From Halichondria panicea (taxonomy: Eukaryota; Porifera; Demospongiae; Suberitida; Halichondriidae), in NCBI RefSeq assembly GCF_963675165.1, contig NC_087391.1:2747001-2811000 (forward strand): a DNA stretch of 64,000 nt, read 5' to 3'. Positions 1-13,700 of this stretch are shown one piece after another. The first letter of the stretch is position 1, and the number at the start of each line of letters is the position of its first letter. A program made the translations under genes and the position numbers. The notes under the pieces were generated by a model that searched no databases, was not told the origin of the DNA, and worked only from the letters and a program-made list of their open reading frames with translations.

Positions 1-33
1 GATAGGCGTGGCTAATAAACCGTGCGCCTAAAA

Positions 34-118
34 TCAGTGCAGCAGTGCTTTTCCAGAGCCTGAGGTGTTGCTTTTCTTCACACTGTTCAGCTCTAGCTCC
101 CTTTCTCTGACAGGCATG
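34..118 (-). other. possible terminal exon of an SLC22-like gene
   Basis: On the minus strand an AG acceptor is followed by 28 in-frame residues and a TGA stop. The peptide contains an acidic run, RERELELNS, loosely like the end of the intact neighbour (NELELS). The acceptor phase (one base before a codon) does not match the last exon of the intact paralogue, which starts in phase 0. It could be the tail of the broken SLC22 copy, of another gene outside the window, or chance. Confidence 0.2.
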
Positions 119-337
119 CTATATGCACTGGCTAGATATCATGCTCTTAAAATGGCTATCATTTAATACTGATTCGCAAATTCAACATATCAAGCAATAT
201 TATACTAATTATTAGTACAGAGATATTCGAGAAGATATCTGATCAGTCCTGTCTTCTCTTCTTGAACTTCTGTACTGCCTCTTGACGTTCCACTTATGCA
301 TGTCATGATACGTAAACTGTACTTAAAAAGAAAGGGA

Positions 338-896
338 ATCCGACTAGAAAAACATTTGCAATGTGAAAAATTGCTAGGATTGGCCAGGGGAACCACAAAA
401 AAGCGTGGGAACAAGAAATCAGACGAGAGCATAACTCCAATCCGTTACAACGTCATGAACATGTACAATACATAGTATATTAAATAATAGACTGTGTTTC
501 AGATCCATCTATCAGCTTCCATCCACCACATCATTCCATGCAGGTCACCAGTACGGTCCGTGCATGTTACTACACATGGATGGACTGTGTATACCTGTGC
601 TCAACACTGCATGTATTAGGAACATCAATTCATCACAAATCATCATGATTATGTGCCCGCACATTCCAAAATGGATGTATAATAAATATATAGGGATTGG
701 TCATCACTAAATAATATATTATTGCGTGGCATAATTGGCTGGGAAAACATGGGAAAACTACCAGTAGCTACATGTGATTGACGTTGTAACGGATTGGAGT
801 TATGCTCTCGTCTGATTTCTTGTTCCCACGCTTTTTTGTGGTTCCCCTGGCCAATCCTAGCAATTTTTCACATTGCAAATGTTTTTCTAGTCGGAT
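338..896. mobile_element. 559-bp element with about 118-bp terminal inverted repeats
   Basis: Positions 338-455 and 779-896 are near-perfect reverse complements; both ends start ATCCGACTAG inward. The 323 bp between them has no convincing coding capacity. The right end sits exactly where the fifth SLC22 exon of the neighbouring gene stops resembling its paralogue, so the element appears to have broken that exon. I see no target-site duplication, so an inverted duplication or rearrangement is also possible. Confidence 0.75.
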
Positions 897-897
897 G

Positions 898-3042
898 TAG
901 ATACAAACAAAGGAGCCTGACACTGCCAGTTTACCAAACAAGGCTACTGACGTCATTATTAGACGGTTGTCATATCCTATAATTATAATATTATAATGAT
1001 ATTTTTATATTCCTACTGAGAGATAGCTCACCAAACCACTGCATACAAGCAACAGCAAGACAAGCTATCCCTCCACTGGTCAGAAACACTCCATGTAACC
1101 TCTTGCGACCAATACTAAAAGGGATAAACAGTAACAAACATTAATTTTAGTGTTTATAATTATCTCACCTGTCAAGCAAAAAGTATCCGGCAATGTATGA
1201 AGGGATCTCAACCAGCCCTGCGAGGGCAATATTTACATATCGATTGCCACCCAACTCTCCTGCACTCATCGTTAGAGCATAGTATACTAAACAGTTTGCA
1301 AACCATGTTACAAACAGGATCACGGTTCTTCGGCGAATAACCTTTCCTCTGAACAAATCCAGCACAGAGACAGGCTCTGCTGAAGTTGGGTCAGTTGGTT
1401 TCTTGAGCTCTCCTGCAGGCATCTCGACTCCATTATCTGAGGCCAGTCTTGCCAGCACTGCTCTAGCCTCCTCTTGTTGTCCATTTACCAGCAACCATCT
1501 CGGAGACTCAGGGATGACTCTTAAAATATAAACAAGCTTATTCAAATGACAATCATAAATAGGTGTAATAATAACAATGTATAACATTTTAACAGCTTAC
1601 CTCCACAATAAAAGAACTAGGAGTCCACTCAGACTGCTTACACTGCTAAACAATCTCCAGTCAGTTATCAAGTAAGCTTGTGTAGCAAGTAGTGGGTGGC
1701 ACAGAGAGTAAAAAGCATTACTTAACATAACAATCTTTGTTCTTCCTTGAGTCCCAGTGAGCTCTATCGAGAGTACATAACTTGAGAGAATCAATCCAGT
1801 AACACTCAATGCCACAAGAAATCTAAATACGACAAATATGTAATAGTTTGGAGCAACACTGTACCCAAGTCCCATAGCAGCGGTAAGAACAACTGTGGTG
1901 AAATATATTTTTCTGCGACCTATTCGATCGGCAAGTGTTCCCCAGAGCCATGCACCCAACATAGCTCCACTGAAGAATATTGATTGGGAGAGCTTGGCCA
2001 GTGAGGACTTGTCGCAAAGTAGGTTCCACTACATGTATAAAAAATGTAATTCTGAGTACCAGAGTACAGCTAGCCTATCTTATTTATAATGGGACTTGTG
2101 ATACCCATTTTGTATGCATTTTGTATGCATATAAATACAAATGAATTTTATTTTCAAGGATAGAAGTTCAAATGACCCCACCCCTATAGTAGAGAGGTTT
2201 CAAACCTCGAAAATGTAAATACAGCTATACGGTATTATTACCAATTTTAAGCCATTGCGAGAGGTATCAGATTGTTCAGTACATTGATATCTACATCATG
2301 TTTGGAAGGTTTGTCACTGGAAAAAATATGGTTTAGGGACCAATAAGTTTGGTCTGGTCTGAAAAACAATTATATGGTCCCCCCTGAACATTTCAGTCCA
2401 CTTAGACAATCTCGAATCTGTGGTTGGACTAGTAGCAATGCAGTTTTTTTTTAGAGCAATGCATAATTATGGTAACCTAGAGTTCTCTCCATAACTTATA
2501 CATGCACAGGCAGCTATCTACAAGCTCATCATGAAAGGAATGTGCAATGGAGCAAGATGAAAACGAGCGATTCCTTGCTTCTGAAAGCATTTGTATTAAA
2601 CGGTGTTGCCTTTTTTACCAAAAGCAAGAGCTGTTGCATACGCATATAAAGTTGAATGTGCATATAACTGTAAATCGATCTCTATAATTATAGCACCACT
2701 TTTTTCCAGGGCGGACCAATAATTTATTTTCAGCAAAAATTGGTCCAAACCAACATTTTTGTGACAGGTCTATTTGTAAAATCGATCAATGGAAATATCT
2801 ACCTCTGAAATAATAGTGCTGACATCTTCCAGATAATGAGGCTTACAGTCACCACGAGCATACTCCAAGCATTTGGCATCCAGTTCAGTTTTATCCCCAC
2901 AAGTCCACTGAGGTTCAAATCCAATGAAACTAAGGGCAATAAAGTGAGACACTGAAGCATAATGAATTGTTTGAATAAGTATATACAGCCTCTTCTGAGC
3001 TCCTCCAAATCCTATTCTCCTCAATACTTCTTCTACCTCCAT
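898..3042 (-). pseudogene. SLC22-like organic ion transporter, 3' end disrupted
   Basis: Exons on the minus strand: 3042-2803, 2028-1601, 1519-1169, 1114-1032 and 976 to about 898. The second, third and fourth exons have exactly the same lengths (428, 351, 83 bp) and phases as the intact paralogue upstream. They encode the MFS motif GTLADRIGRRK after the second helix, the SLC22 signature PESPRWLL, and helices up to about TM10. The fifth exon starts normally, then runs into the 338-896 inverted-repeat element and ends in foreign sequence, so the last part of the family fold is missing. SLC22 proteins are plasma-membrane carriers of organic cations, anions or zwitterions; the substrate here is unknown. 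It may be a recent pseudogene or a truncated allele, since the retained exons have open frames. Confidence 0.8.
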
Positions 3043-3180
3043 CCTTTTGTCTAGTTGGTAAGAATCGCCATGTCAGCTTTGGATTTTCTCTGGCAAAGTC
3101 CAGTCAATAAATAATTAATTATACAGTACAGATGGGTCTGACAATGAAAATACAATGGGAAAATAATCTGAACATTCTAT

Positions 3181-6100
3181 CTAAGACAATTCTAGTTCAT
3201 TGAGGGTCTCAGGCAGTGGGGTGTTGAGTGTCTCTGGCAGATACAGGCTGAGTAGTCCGGACAGTGTGCCCAGAACACCAAGTATTAGCATGGGGAGACT
3301 AGCATTATAATCAGCCTGCAAAGAGGAAAAAACAATGTTACATTGGTGTGTGTATGTGGACAGTCTGTTTGTGTGTTTTAATGTTTTATATATTTGCTTA
3401 ACAATTAAATGTACTGTCAAGCGTATATAAGAAGAGAAGAGTGCCGAATTACTGATAGCCCTACAAATACTGTGCACAAAGTAACGTGACAAGGATGTCA
3501 ATTGTACGTGAGCAACTCGTAATTGATGACCTTCTTTGCACAAGCTTGCAATCCCATTACGCAACGCACAGAATTTGTTAACTGCGTGTGAGTAAAGACT
3601 GACTGTTATCTCTATTTATATGATTTTTAGGAATTGATTCTCCCCTATCAGTGTGCAGTGAGCAGCTCTGACGTTGAACGTGAACGACTAGCTAGAATCA
3701 GATGTCATCGTTCAATTACCACACTCCTAAACACGTCACGGTTAACATTTACAAGAAGATTACTAGTAAGTTTACAATACTTCATCACGTGCGGAGTCAT
3801 GTTACTTTGTGGCGTCTTATCAGACTTTTATGGGTATCCACGTTTTCAATTCGTGGATTTGCTAACTAAAGCTTCATTACAGAGTAATGCCTTTTGCTTG
3901 CATTGAAGGCAATTGCAGCAACTTTGAAATTGTTTGTAGTTTTTACTCTACTTGATCTGTACAAAAGATAGTTGCGAGAATGAGAAACGAGCTGCAAAAC
4001 TACAGGAAAACCAGTAGCAAACATTAAACTGGCATCCAGTCGATTCTTTGGCTCTAAAGGTTGAATGCAAAAGCATGAAGCAGTCATTTACCGTATAGCG
4101 GGTTATTTTCGTATGGTGGGAATTTTCATATATTTTGTATTGAAGAGCATCATACGAAACACTACTATCCGGAGCTGTACGAAAACTAAAAATACGAAAT
4201 AATTAAACAGGTCGTTTGTACGAAAATTTGCACTAACGAAATTACCCGCTATACGGTATTATAAACAATTGTAGATTAACGATTGAGTGAGTGTCTGTAG
4301 ATTGAAGTACACAACTGAGCTAAACCAAGTCTATGGACTCACCAACAAGAGGATGATGGGAGAGAAGATCCCTCCCAACCGTGCTCCAATGCTACACACA
4401 CCTGCTCCAATGTTCCTGACTTGAGTAGGAAAAAGCTCAGCCGTGTACAGATAGATGAGAGCAAAAGAGCCAGCAATTGCAAACTTGCCAACCAATGCCA
4501 AGACAATCTTAGGAGCTACACTTGAACCTGAATTTAAAAAACAGGGGAAACACTATAATTACAAATCAATGTGAGCTTGTCAGGTGTTCAGAGAAAATTG
4601 TATAATTTAAAGTATCGTATGTGCTTGATCAGAGGCCGCGGCTACTAAATGTTTCATTTTGCAGGCAGAGGAGGCTACAATTTGAGAGAGGCCATTGTTC
4701 AAGAGAGGCGTTTATTAGCCCCAGCTAATTCAACAACCTTTAGTTTGTCATCAAAAGTTCTTTTTACCTGCACGAACTCTGCCATGAAAAAGTCTTTCAA
4801 AAGCACTAACAAGCTGCTACCGTAGATACCAGTATCAATATGGCTGCCACGTGCAGAGACACAGCCTCTAAGTTCACTGAGGCTACTATTTGAGTGCAGC
4901 TTCTGATCAAACATATACGGTTACTATATAGCGAGTAATTTTTGTGGGGGTAAAAAATTTGTTAAACTTGAACGGCGGTGATTTTCGTGAGTAAAAAATT
5001 TTGTTTCATTACGTGCACTGCATTGCATGTGTTCCGGAAACCACGCCTCCGTTTTTTGTCGAGTCAGCTTGCCCACGAAAATAAAGAATTTATGTATGCC
5101 ATACATGAATGAGTGGCCACTTACTCAATATAATTATTACATGTACAGGTGGGGTTACAAGAAGCTCACTAAGAGTGAATTCAAAATGGACAGTGAACAA
5201 GTGACAACCGGTCAATACTGATCACTATAATTATACCGGAGGAGGGAGGACACAATAATTAGCACTACAGTATAGCAGGTTATTTTCGAGGTACTAAACT
5301 TTCGTGGATTGCTGAAAGTAAACATTTCGCAGATTTGATTTTTCAAGGATAAAGGTTTAAATGACCACACTCTTGCAGTAGAGAACTACCGGAAGCAAAC
5401 CAATTTTCGAGGTTGTAGGTAAATCCTTGAAACAACCAGCTATACGGTATATAATAATTATGACCTTTTAATTAAGATACACCCACTCATGTGGCTATCC
5501 TTAGCTTCGGTCACGTGGGTGGGCGTGTCCAATAATGGAGTTACAAAGGTGAACGTTCAATTAAAATGTCATAATTAGTGCCTAATGTTAATTGTGTTCT
5601 CCCTTCCCTGTAATTACATGTATACGTTAAGCACACGCAGCATCACGCAACTAAACTTACCAAGCCATTGTAGGATGGCAACGGAGAAACAAGCTACACC
5701 ACCACCAGCCAGAAAAGTTCCATGCGGTAACCGACGACCGAATCTGATTGCAAAAGATAAGTATGAACAATCGATAGGAAATAACTATAACTATAATTTA
5801 TCATCATCCTCAATAAGAAATTAGGTGAAACTGACCTCTGCAAAAGGAAGTACCCAACCATTATAGATGGGACCTCCACTAACCCTGACAGGGTGAAGCT
5901 AAAATATACACTGCCGCCCAGGTCTCCCGCACTGAAGGACAGGGCATAGTAGAGAACACAGTTGCAGAACCAGGCTATGAATAATATCATAGTTCTTCTA
6001 CGAATGACCTTCCCACTAAACAAGTCCAACGCTGAGACAGGATCTGCTGAAGTCGAAACAGCTGGTTTCTTGAGCTGTCCTGCAGGCATTTCCACTCCAT

Positions 6101-7356
6101 TTTCTGAGGCTAGTCTGGTCAGCACTGCTCTAGCCTCTTCTTCACGTCCATTCACTAGCAGCCATCTCGGAGACTCAGGGATGATTCTGTGTGAATTAGA
6201 AGTCATTTAAACATTATAACTACATGTATGTAGGAGTGTACAGAGAGAATTAATGACAAAAACACCAATAGACAGCACATGAAATTGAACCATACCAGTG
6301 TTCCATAATAATTATGTAGCCGAGTTATTAGCCAGGGCACTCGATACCGGCTGTAAAATAGGTAAGAATGCCATGCAGACATACAGACCTGTATTACTCA
6401 CCTCCACAGCAGGAGAAAAGGGAGTAATGATAGGCTGGAAATCACTCCCAACAGTCTCCAGTTGGGGATCAGGTATGCCAGCCCTGCCAAAATGGGGTAG
6501 CAGAAAGCAAATATAGCACTATAAGCCAGCCCTGCAAATGTTCGATACTCAGCCCCAGCTATCTCCATTGAAAGAACGAAACTTGAAAGGATGACACCCG
6601 CTAAATTCAGTGCAACCAGCAACCTGAAGATAATAAAAATGTAATAGTTTGGAGCCAGACTGTATCCGAATCCCGAGGCAGCTGACAACGCAATACTGAT
6701 GAAGTAAGCTTTTCTTCGGCCAATTCGATCAGCTAAAGTTCCAAAAATCCATGCTCCCAACATTGATCCAACGAAAAACATTGATTGGGAAAGCTTGGCC
6801 AGTGCCGACTCTCCACAAATTAAATCCCACTGAGACGAAAAAATAACAAACATAAACAGTCATCGAGCAGAAATGTGTCTAGGGGTTAAAATTAATGGTT
6901 AGACTTTTTTATTGAAGGTTAGCTGTGCTGTGCTGTATTAAATAGAAAGGTCATAGTTAGCAGAATCATTCAAGCACTTAGCACCTCACAAGCCCCTCCA
7001 TGAAACACATGATCAATGCTTCATTACTACACATGCACCTAATAACGCTCAATCCAAATATTTGATCATGAATACACGATTAATGTTCTCACTTCTGCGA
7101 TGATACTTGAAACAGAAGGATCATATTTTGGTTTGCAATCACCTAAATCAAACTGGGTACACACACCCTGGCCCTGTTTATTTCCACACGACCATTCCGG
7201 AACTATCGCAATGAACGTGAGGATCAATGTGTGAAAACCAGCTGCTATTTGAGCCGAGTTCATAAGATAGTATATCTTCTTCTGAGCTCTCCCAAACCCT
7301 CCAATTTTCTCGAATACCTCATCGACATCAATATGACCACCTCCAGTCGTCGACAT
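3181..7356 (-). CDS. SLC22-like organic ion transporter (MFS)
   Basis: Six exons on the minus strand: 7356-7093, 6829-6402, 6186-5836, 5743-5661, 4527-4343, 3315-3181. Phases agree at every junction and give 481 residues, somewhat short for SLC22 (about 550), mainly in the first extracellular loop, which is Cys-containing (WSCGNK, GVCTQ, GDCKP). Visible family features are the TM2-3 motif GTLADRIGRRK, the post-TM6 signature PESPRWLL (about residue 233), the TM8-9 motif FGRRLPHG, AELFPTQVRN after TM10, and the C-terminal LPETLN. The start was chosen at MSTTGGG because it precedes the conserved VDEVFEKIGGFGRAQ stretch; an upstream in-frame Met at 7401 is possible. It is a likely plasma-membrane carrier of unknown substrate, and a tandem duplicate of the broken gene downstream. 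Confidence 0.9.
4089..4258. repeat. 170-bp MITE, family TACCGTATAGCGGG
   Basis: Inverted ends of about 22 bp (TACCGTATAGCGGGTTATTT and its near complement) lie in the last intron of the intact SLC22-like gene. Related ends occur at 5266-5449 and 22611-23127, and a half copy at about 2146-2237. Confidence 0.75.
5266..5449. repeat. 184-bp MITE related to the TACCGTATAGC family
   Basis: The left end TACAGTATAGCAGGTTATTT and right end CAACCAGCTATACGGTA are imperfect inverted repeats. The inner part (TTTTCAAGGATA, AAATGACC, GTAGAGA) is shared with the fragment at 2146-2237 in the broken paralogue, so this is a dispersed family and not part of the gene duplication. Confidence 0.65.
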
Positions 7357-7741
7357 ACCGTACGTACTTGTGTGATTGTAATAGGACAGCCACCACACCA
7401 CTATTATATAGTTCAGAGCTTTTATTGTTGTCTACGTCTATCTCTGCTATTATTTACAAGCCACGTGGATCACGTGATATTTGCTGAGGTTTGCAGAAAT
7501 ACTGGTGGGCATTGATTAGATCAGAGCATGCCTCCAGCCAGGCCACCATAGAGCTAGAGATACACTGCACTGGGATCCTGGTCAATGTTTTCTCTCTACA
7601 CATACACTACAAGGCAAGTATATTCCACTCTTTTGGTTTCCCACCCAAGGTCATCATTGCATTTAGACTATGATATGTAGCCTAAATAAATCAATGGTCA
7701 TGATTATTTATTTGTCCAATAAATTTTAATAGTATTGAGCC
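7357..7741. promoter_or_regulatory. divergent intergenic region, SLC22-like / PP4R3
   Basis: These 385 bp separate the start codons of two genes read in opposite directions, so both promoters and 5' UTRs probably lie here. I see no convincing TATA box or named factor site. The bidirectional role is inferred from position. Confidence 0.4.
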
Positions 7742-10700
7742 ATGACGCAGTCAGTACGAGACACCAAAAAGAGAGTGAAAGTGTACAGCTACACAGAGAA
7801 TGCATTGTGGGATGATATGGGAACAGGGCATGTGACAATTGACTTTATGGAGAGGAATAATGCCTTCACCGTGATTGTACGATCAGAGGATGATGGTGAG
7901 TTCGTACTCTGGGATTTTTCTAGGTCTACGTTTGTCATTAGTGGTGTATATTTCAGTCCGTAAAATGACATATTAATTCTGAATGTGAATTGATCGCTCT
8001 ATCATTCCATCATTTTGATTGTTACCTAACAGCTAATCGTAAAACAGTTTTACGCAGTTAGTATGCACTTTCCCTATGTCACTCACAGGCTCTGTGTTGC
8101 TGGAGTCCAAGATTCTGCAAGACAGAGCTTATCAGAAACGGGAGGTAACTGTCCTTTTACTGTATGGCTGGGATTGTGTGATCAAAAGTATTGCATCAGG
8201 GATGTACCTAGAAATGTCTAATTGGTGGCTATTTTCAACCCTCAATGTCAGATCAGATCAACACACAAAATTAATATGCCTTCTCATGGTGGTCGTACAC
8301 GGGGGGATATTCCCCCTGGCTCCAATTCCCCCCCCCCCCTAAAATTTGCATTCAAGTACTAGTTGGGGTCCATAGCTGGCAACTTTACATACTAACAGGG
8401 TATTGAAATACCAGCTGACCTTTTTTTAGCAACATTTTCTAGTTAATTGTCTTTTCCCCCCTCTACTTCAAAATCCTGTATGACACCCTGACTTCTTTAT
8501 AGCCTGCAATGGGTCTAAGAGGTGGTTAGTACCGACTCAGAAGAGGTTGGACTCGCGTCGTCATTCACGCGACTTCCTAAGTTTCTTTGCTCACATTACC
8601 ATAGGAAGGTATGACTATCTCTGGCTTTACCTAGCTTATAACAACTAACTTACATGTATGGGGTTCCGTTAATGTCAAAATTACTATTTCATGGAGTTCT
8701 AAAAATCAGTTAATGTTTACACAGTCTACCTTATAAAACTGTTGATGTTTCTAGGAGTCAATGTTTATAAAGCAGCCGATGTTACCATAATTATCATCAG
8801 TCTTCTGTGTTTTGAGTAAGTCGACCTTTATTAATAAACATTTACTCCTAGAAACATCGACTGCTTTAAGTAATAAAGATCGACTGTTTTATAAGGTAGA
8901 CTGGTGTAAACATCGACTGATTTTTAGAACTCCATGAAATAGTAATTTTGACATAAACGGAACCCCATACATGTAAGTTAGGTGTTATAAGCTAGAGGTA
9001 TATATAGTCCAGTAATTTTGGCACAAACAGCACCACATACTAACTAGCTGTATCTACTGTCCGTCTGGTTGGCCCAAGGTTAGCTAGACTATGGGGTAGT
9101 CAGCGGTGCTGTATGTAGCTTGCATCATACTGACAGGCAAAAATCTAGTAAACACTATGCACTAATTATTTGTCAGAATAGAGGGGAAATAATTTGGGGA
9201 TCGGGACAAAGGAGCCTGGAACTCCCAAATAATTCTCTCAAAACAATCCTTGAACTCAATGACTTTTTGTATCAATAATAATTATGAGCCAGCTCAGCAA
9301 ACTTTGTTGCACGTGATCGTGTTCAACTTCCTCTGGTACTGACCAGTGTGGGCATATCCCTGTTCGTAGAAGAAGGTTGTGCATCAGTGTCCAACTTGTA
9401 ATGTCTCCTTCAGTACATACAGGTGTACATGTACATGCTCTGTAAAGTTTGCTCCAATCTAAAGCCATTTTTGTAGGAGACGCTGATAGTATGGACTGAA
9501 GATGACTCGTGTGATTTGGCAGTGAGTTTCCAGGAGAAGGTGGGCTGTGATGAGATGTGGGAGGAGATTTGTGAGGTAGGCTTTGTTTGTCATTAAGGTA
9601 CTGTAGTAGCTAGTATGCTGGTAACACCGGATTTCGTGGCACATACTACATGTGTACCACAATTCTGTTCATTGACGATATATACACATACATTTTAGTA
9701 TAATTGCTGTTTCTAAGGGCATCCAAAACATGGGTGCATGTACATGTAATGTGTATGTGTCTCAACGCTGACTGTCAACGTTATCAGTTCTAACTATTAC
9801 CAGGAGGGCATGAATTATTCATGCACTCCTGCTATTACTTTAGGCACATGTACATGTACATTAACCAGACTCACTGAAAATAGTATTTGAGTTGCCCTTA
9901 AATACATCTGTACTTTGTCATGATACATGTAGCACTGATCCAAACACCCCCTTTAGAGGTAATTCATAAGGTACTGGCTCTCAATTTCCTAGATCCAAGG
10001 TCGCAGTCCAGAAGTTGCTGCCACGCAAGCTCTCTCAGAGGATGGGGAGTTGTCAGACTGGTTTGATGAGTCGAACGTACAAGTAGAGCTCCCTCCCTGT
10101 GAATTGAGTCGGCTAGAAGATCTGCATAACGTTATAGAGAAGGCACTGTCTAACAAGAGCGTGTATGATATTATAAGCCTTGGTATTGAAAAAGAGGATT
10201 ACGTCTCCAAGCTTTTGGATATTTTTCATGTGTGTGAAGATCTCGACAACGCTGAGGGATTAAAGTTTCTGCATAAGATATTCACTGGGCTGTTGCTGCT
10301 GAACAAGAACGACTTACTGACCGTATGTTGTTGTGTATGCACATTTTACATTAACTGCTGGCCACAGTCACATACATGTAGACTACGTGTATGCACATGT
10401 ACAGTGTACCCTGTCTATAACGAACACCATTGTGGAAATAGCCTTTGGCTGACGTGTTATTAGTAAGCAGTTTTGATTGCCCTCTACATGTATGTGTTAA
10501 GTGCATGTACAATGAGTGTGCTAGTTAGTACATGTACATGACTTTGGGTATCTTCTCCCTCCATGTTATCTGATCCTTGTGTCGGGTGATTATTTTTCTC
10601 TACGTCGTACAAGCAAAGAGCTGATTTACATGTACGGTATTATGCATATCTCAGCAAAAATTTCCAACTTATTTAGCGTGTGTTGTGTATATACGCTGGG

Positions 10701-13700
10701 AAAATTATTTCTAAAACAGATTATGGAATAAAAAAAGGTACTCATTATATACGATTAGATACATGTAGATGGCCATTCCTGACAGTTTGTGTTACTGTGT
10801 TTTATTAGACCATTAATTTTTGTATATTAATTGTCACTGTTCAAGCAGCGTTCATTAATAGTCTCATGGAGAAGTTTGGTTTGTTAAGCGCATCATTACT
10901 GTAACCTCATGCTTCATGGCTGACTTACACGTAAATCACAGTAGTAAATCATGGTTCATAAAAGATTGCCTAAATGGATTCACCCCCTACGACTTACACA
11001 TGTGTACATGCATGTACATGTATAAGGCAGTCATTCTCCTTCCACACTTAGGCGATGATCCAGGATGACACAATAATGAACGTGATTGGTTGTCTGGAGT
11101 ACTCCCCCTGTTTCCCTCATGTCAGACATCGGGACATTGTACAGAAGATGTCGGAACGTACAGAGATCATTCCCTTCAGTGACCCAACTCTACTCCCTAA
11201 GATACACAAGACATACCAGTGAGTCTATTAACCATGTACGAGAGCATAATTATAAAATTCTTTAGCACATGCTTATGTAATACAATGCAGATTGTGAAAT
11301 ACAAGTGCCTCGTATGCATATACTGTACATGGTGTTCTCAAATGTTTTCCCTTGATTGATAAATGTTCTACATATAGAATACAGTACATCCGAGATGTTC
11401 TTCTGCCCACCCCTTCTCTCTTTGAGGAGCACAAGTTTGCTGTTCTCAATTCGTACCTACTTATGAATAAGTCAGAGATTGTCCAGAGCATTCAGGTACG
11501 TGTAATTATTCTAGTGTTGAAGGGTACATGAATTGCTGAATCGTTCATTCAGCTGAATGGATATGAATAGGCATGTTTGTTCGGTGATTTTCACAAAGCC
11601 ATGACAGTATTTGTGGCAGTGTGTATAATTTTAGCCTTATTCCAGGCCACAGGGATACAGAGAGGCAGCCTGGTATACTTTTTGCATGCGCATATGCGAA
11701 ATAATTCATATATTAGTCAGTATTACACACTGTAAAAATTTCATAACACAAATTGTAAATAAATGGACTAAGTCAAGCAAACTACACAGAGGAAGGTTAA
11801 TTTGCTTACTTTGAAGACTCTTTAGACTCGTGTGTAGCAACATCTGTTGATGTAACTACTTAATAGTTACCTCTGCACTAGAACGCTATCTATTGCTAGC
11901 TGCTAGAGTGAGAAAAGAGCTGCAAAGCCACACTGTGAGCTAGCAGCCATTAATAATTACTGACTTTGAACTTTTGACATAAAATTAAATTTTTTTAGCA
12001 ACATTTCCCACTCTTTTCACATTATAGTATAATGTGCACAGTACGTGTATTCGTAATAATAGCCTGAAGTGCTAGTACTGCATGTACATGTAGCTTCATT
12101 TCCTACACCGAGGCATCAGCACCTGCGGTGGTGCTTTCATTTATAGAGCTTGAGTGTAACTTCCTAAGTGTCGAGTATAAGTTTAATGCTTTCAGCAATG
12201 ACTTCTTGTCAAACCTAAAAAGCAAGACCGATTGTAGATATATATACTTGGCACAGTTAAACAGCATCGTCCATTTCTTGCATTGCCTGGTCCATAACCA
12301 CAGGAGACCCATAGGAACACATCATGCCTTTCCAATAACATCCGTAGGGTGTCGTCAAGCTACTTATCTCTAAGAACTAACTGACTTGGCTGGACACAAG
12401 AAACCAAAGCAGATCCTTTTTGTCTAGTGCACGTATATTAATACCACACACTACTGATATTATGCCCACCCAAATTGCATGCTATAAAGCAGCTACAGTG
12501 GGATGGGCTTAATCGAAAACAGCAGTTTTGTCTTGGAATTAAGCCCGCCCAGGTGTTTGTCTCGAAATTACGCCTACTCATTAATAAACTAAGTATTTTC
12601 TGTCTGTGTCTGAGGGCTGGCTCTTGAAATACAATGAATACATCAATAATATAGTAATGCATAGGCAAAGTATAGCTAGGTATAAAGAAAGTATACAAGT
12701 CAAGATTCTGCATCAGAAGGCTGTTCCTTGTCACTGCCAGAGAAGATTGTCCTTATACTTGCAAATAGAATCTATATCTACAATGTAGCTGTATTTAGAG
12801 CTAACCAGCTTACACAAGAAACTGCTAAACCTTTTCTTGACAACTGCTCAATGCACTTCCTGGTGGGCGTATTCTTGAGGCAAATTAAATTTGCCAGGCA
12901 GGAACTTTCACTCAAAAGTGGGGGTGTGAGTAATTTTGGACGTGGGCGTAATCTCAGTAGAGTACGGTGATTATGATTATATATTGTTAAGGTTGCCTGC
13001 TTGCCTAGCTCGCTCACTTTCTGATGCAGCGAGCTAAGAAGCTTAAAGACTCGCCATAGGGACATCCAGTTAGCTGGTGGGGCTCAAAAATGACTGCATT
13101 ATAATCACATTCTCAAATATGAGTGTATAGAGCTCTGCTATTGATCCTATTGGCACATACGCTAATAATCCAGTTTCCACAGTAGTTGTCTTATCCTTTT
13201 CACCAAATGCAAAATTTAAAGTGATGTGTTCTCTAGCTCAGCTACATAGCATGCACACAGTAGTTTACTATCAACTACGCAACCAGTTATAAATTTGTGT
13301 TTAGTCACTGTCTCAGATTATAATACATGTATATTGCTCAACTGCAACCACTAAATTTCTTGAAATCTTGGAAGCTGTGTATCTTTTTGGGGTTCTTTCT
13401 GAGTACATTGATCATCTGCCCATCGTTTAAGCCGCAAGACTTCTTGATACTTCTCAGAGCAATGGCCACATTCCCCTCAATAGTATAGTCAGTTGTTGAG
13501 GTGCCATAAAAAAAGTTATTGCACGAGTTGGCCCAAAATTCTGCCCAACCCTCATTGAAAGCGTAACCAAGGTTGGACTTTGTGCTGCATGTGTGGTGCC
13601 TCAGATAGTTGAACCTTACCACGTCATACAAGAAGTGCACAAGGTTTCCATCCTGCACGGATTACAAACTGTATTTCACAATGTTTTTATGCTTTCTATA

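Noticed and set aside
205..956. Two overlapping frames sharing one peptide at 205-432 and 768-956
   Set aside because: The shared peptide is the inverted repeat of the 338-896 element read in both directions, not a gene.
5585..6210. Plus-strand frames over the SLC22-like exons
   Set aside because: They are antisense shadows of exons with strong protein signatures on the minus strand.
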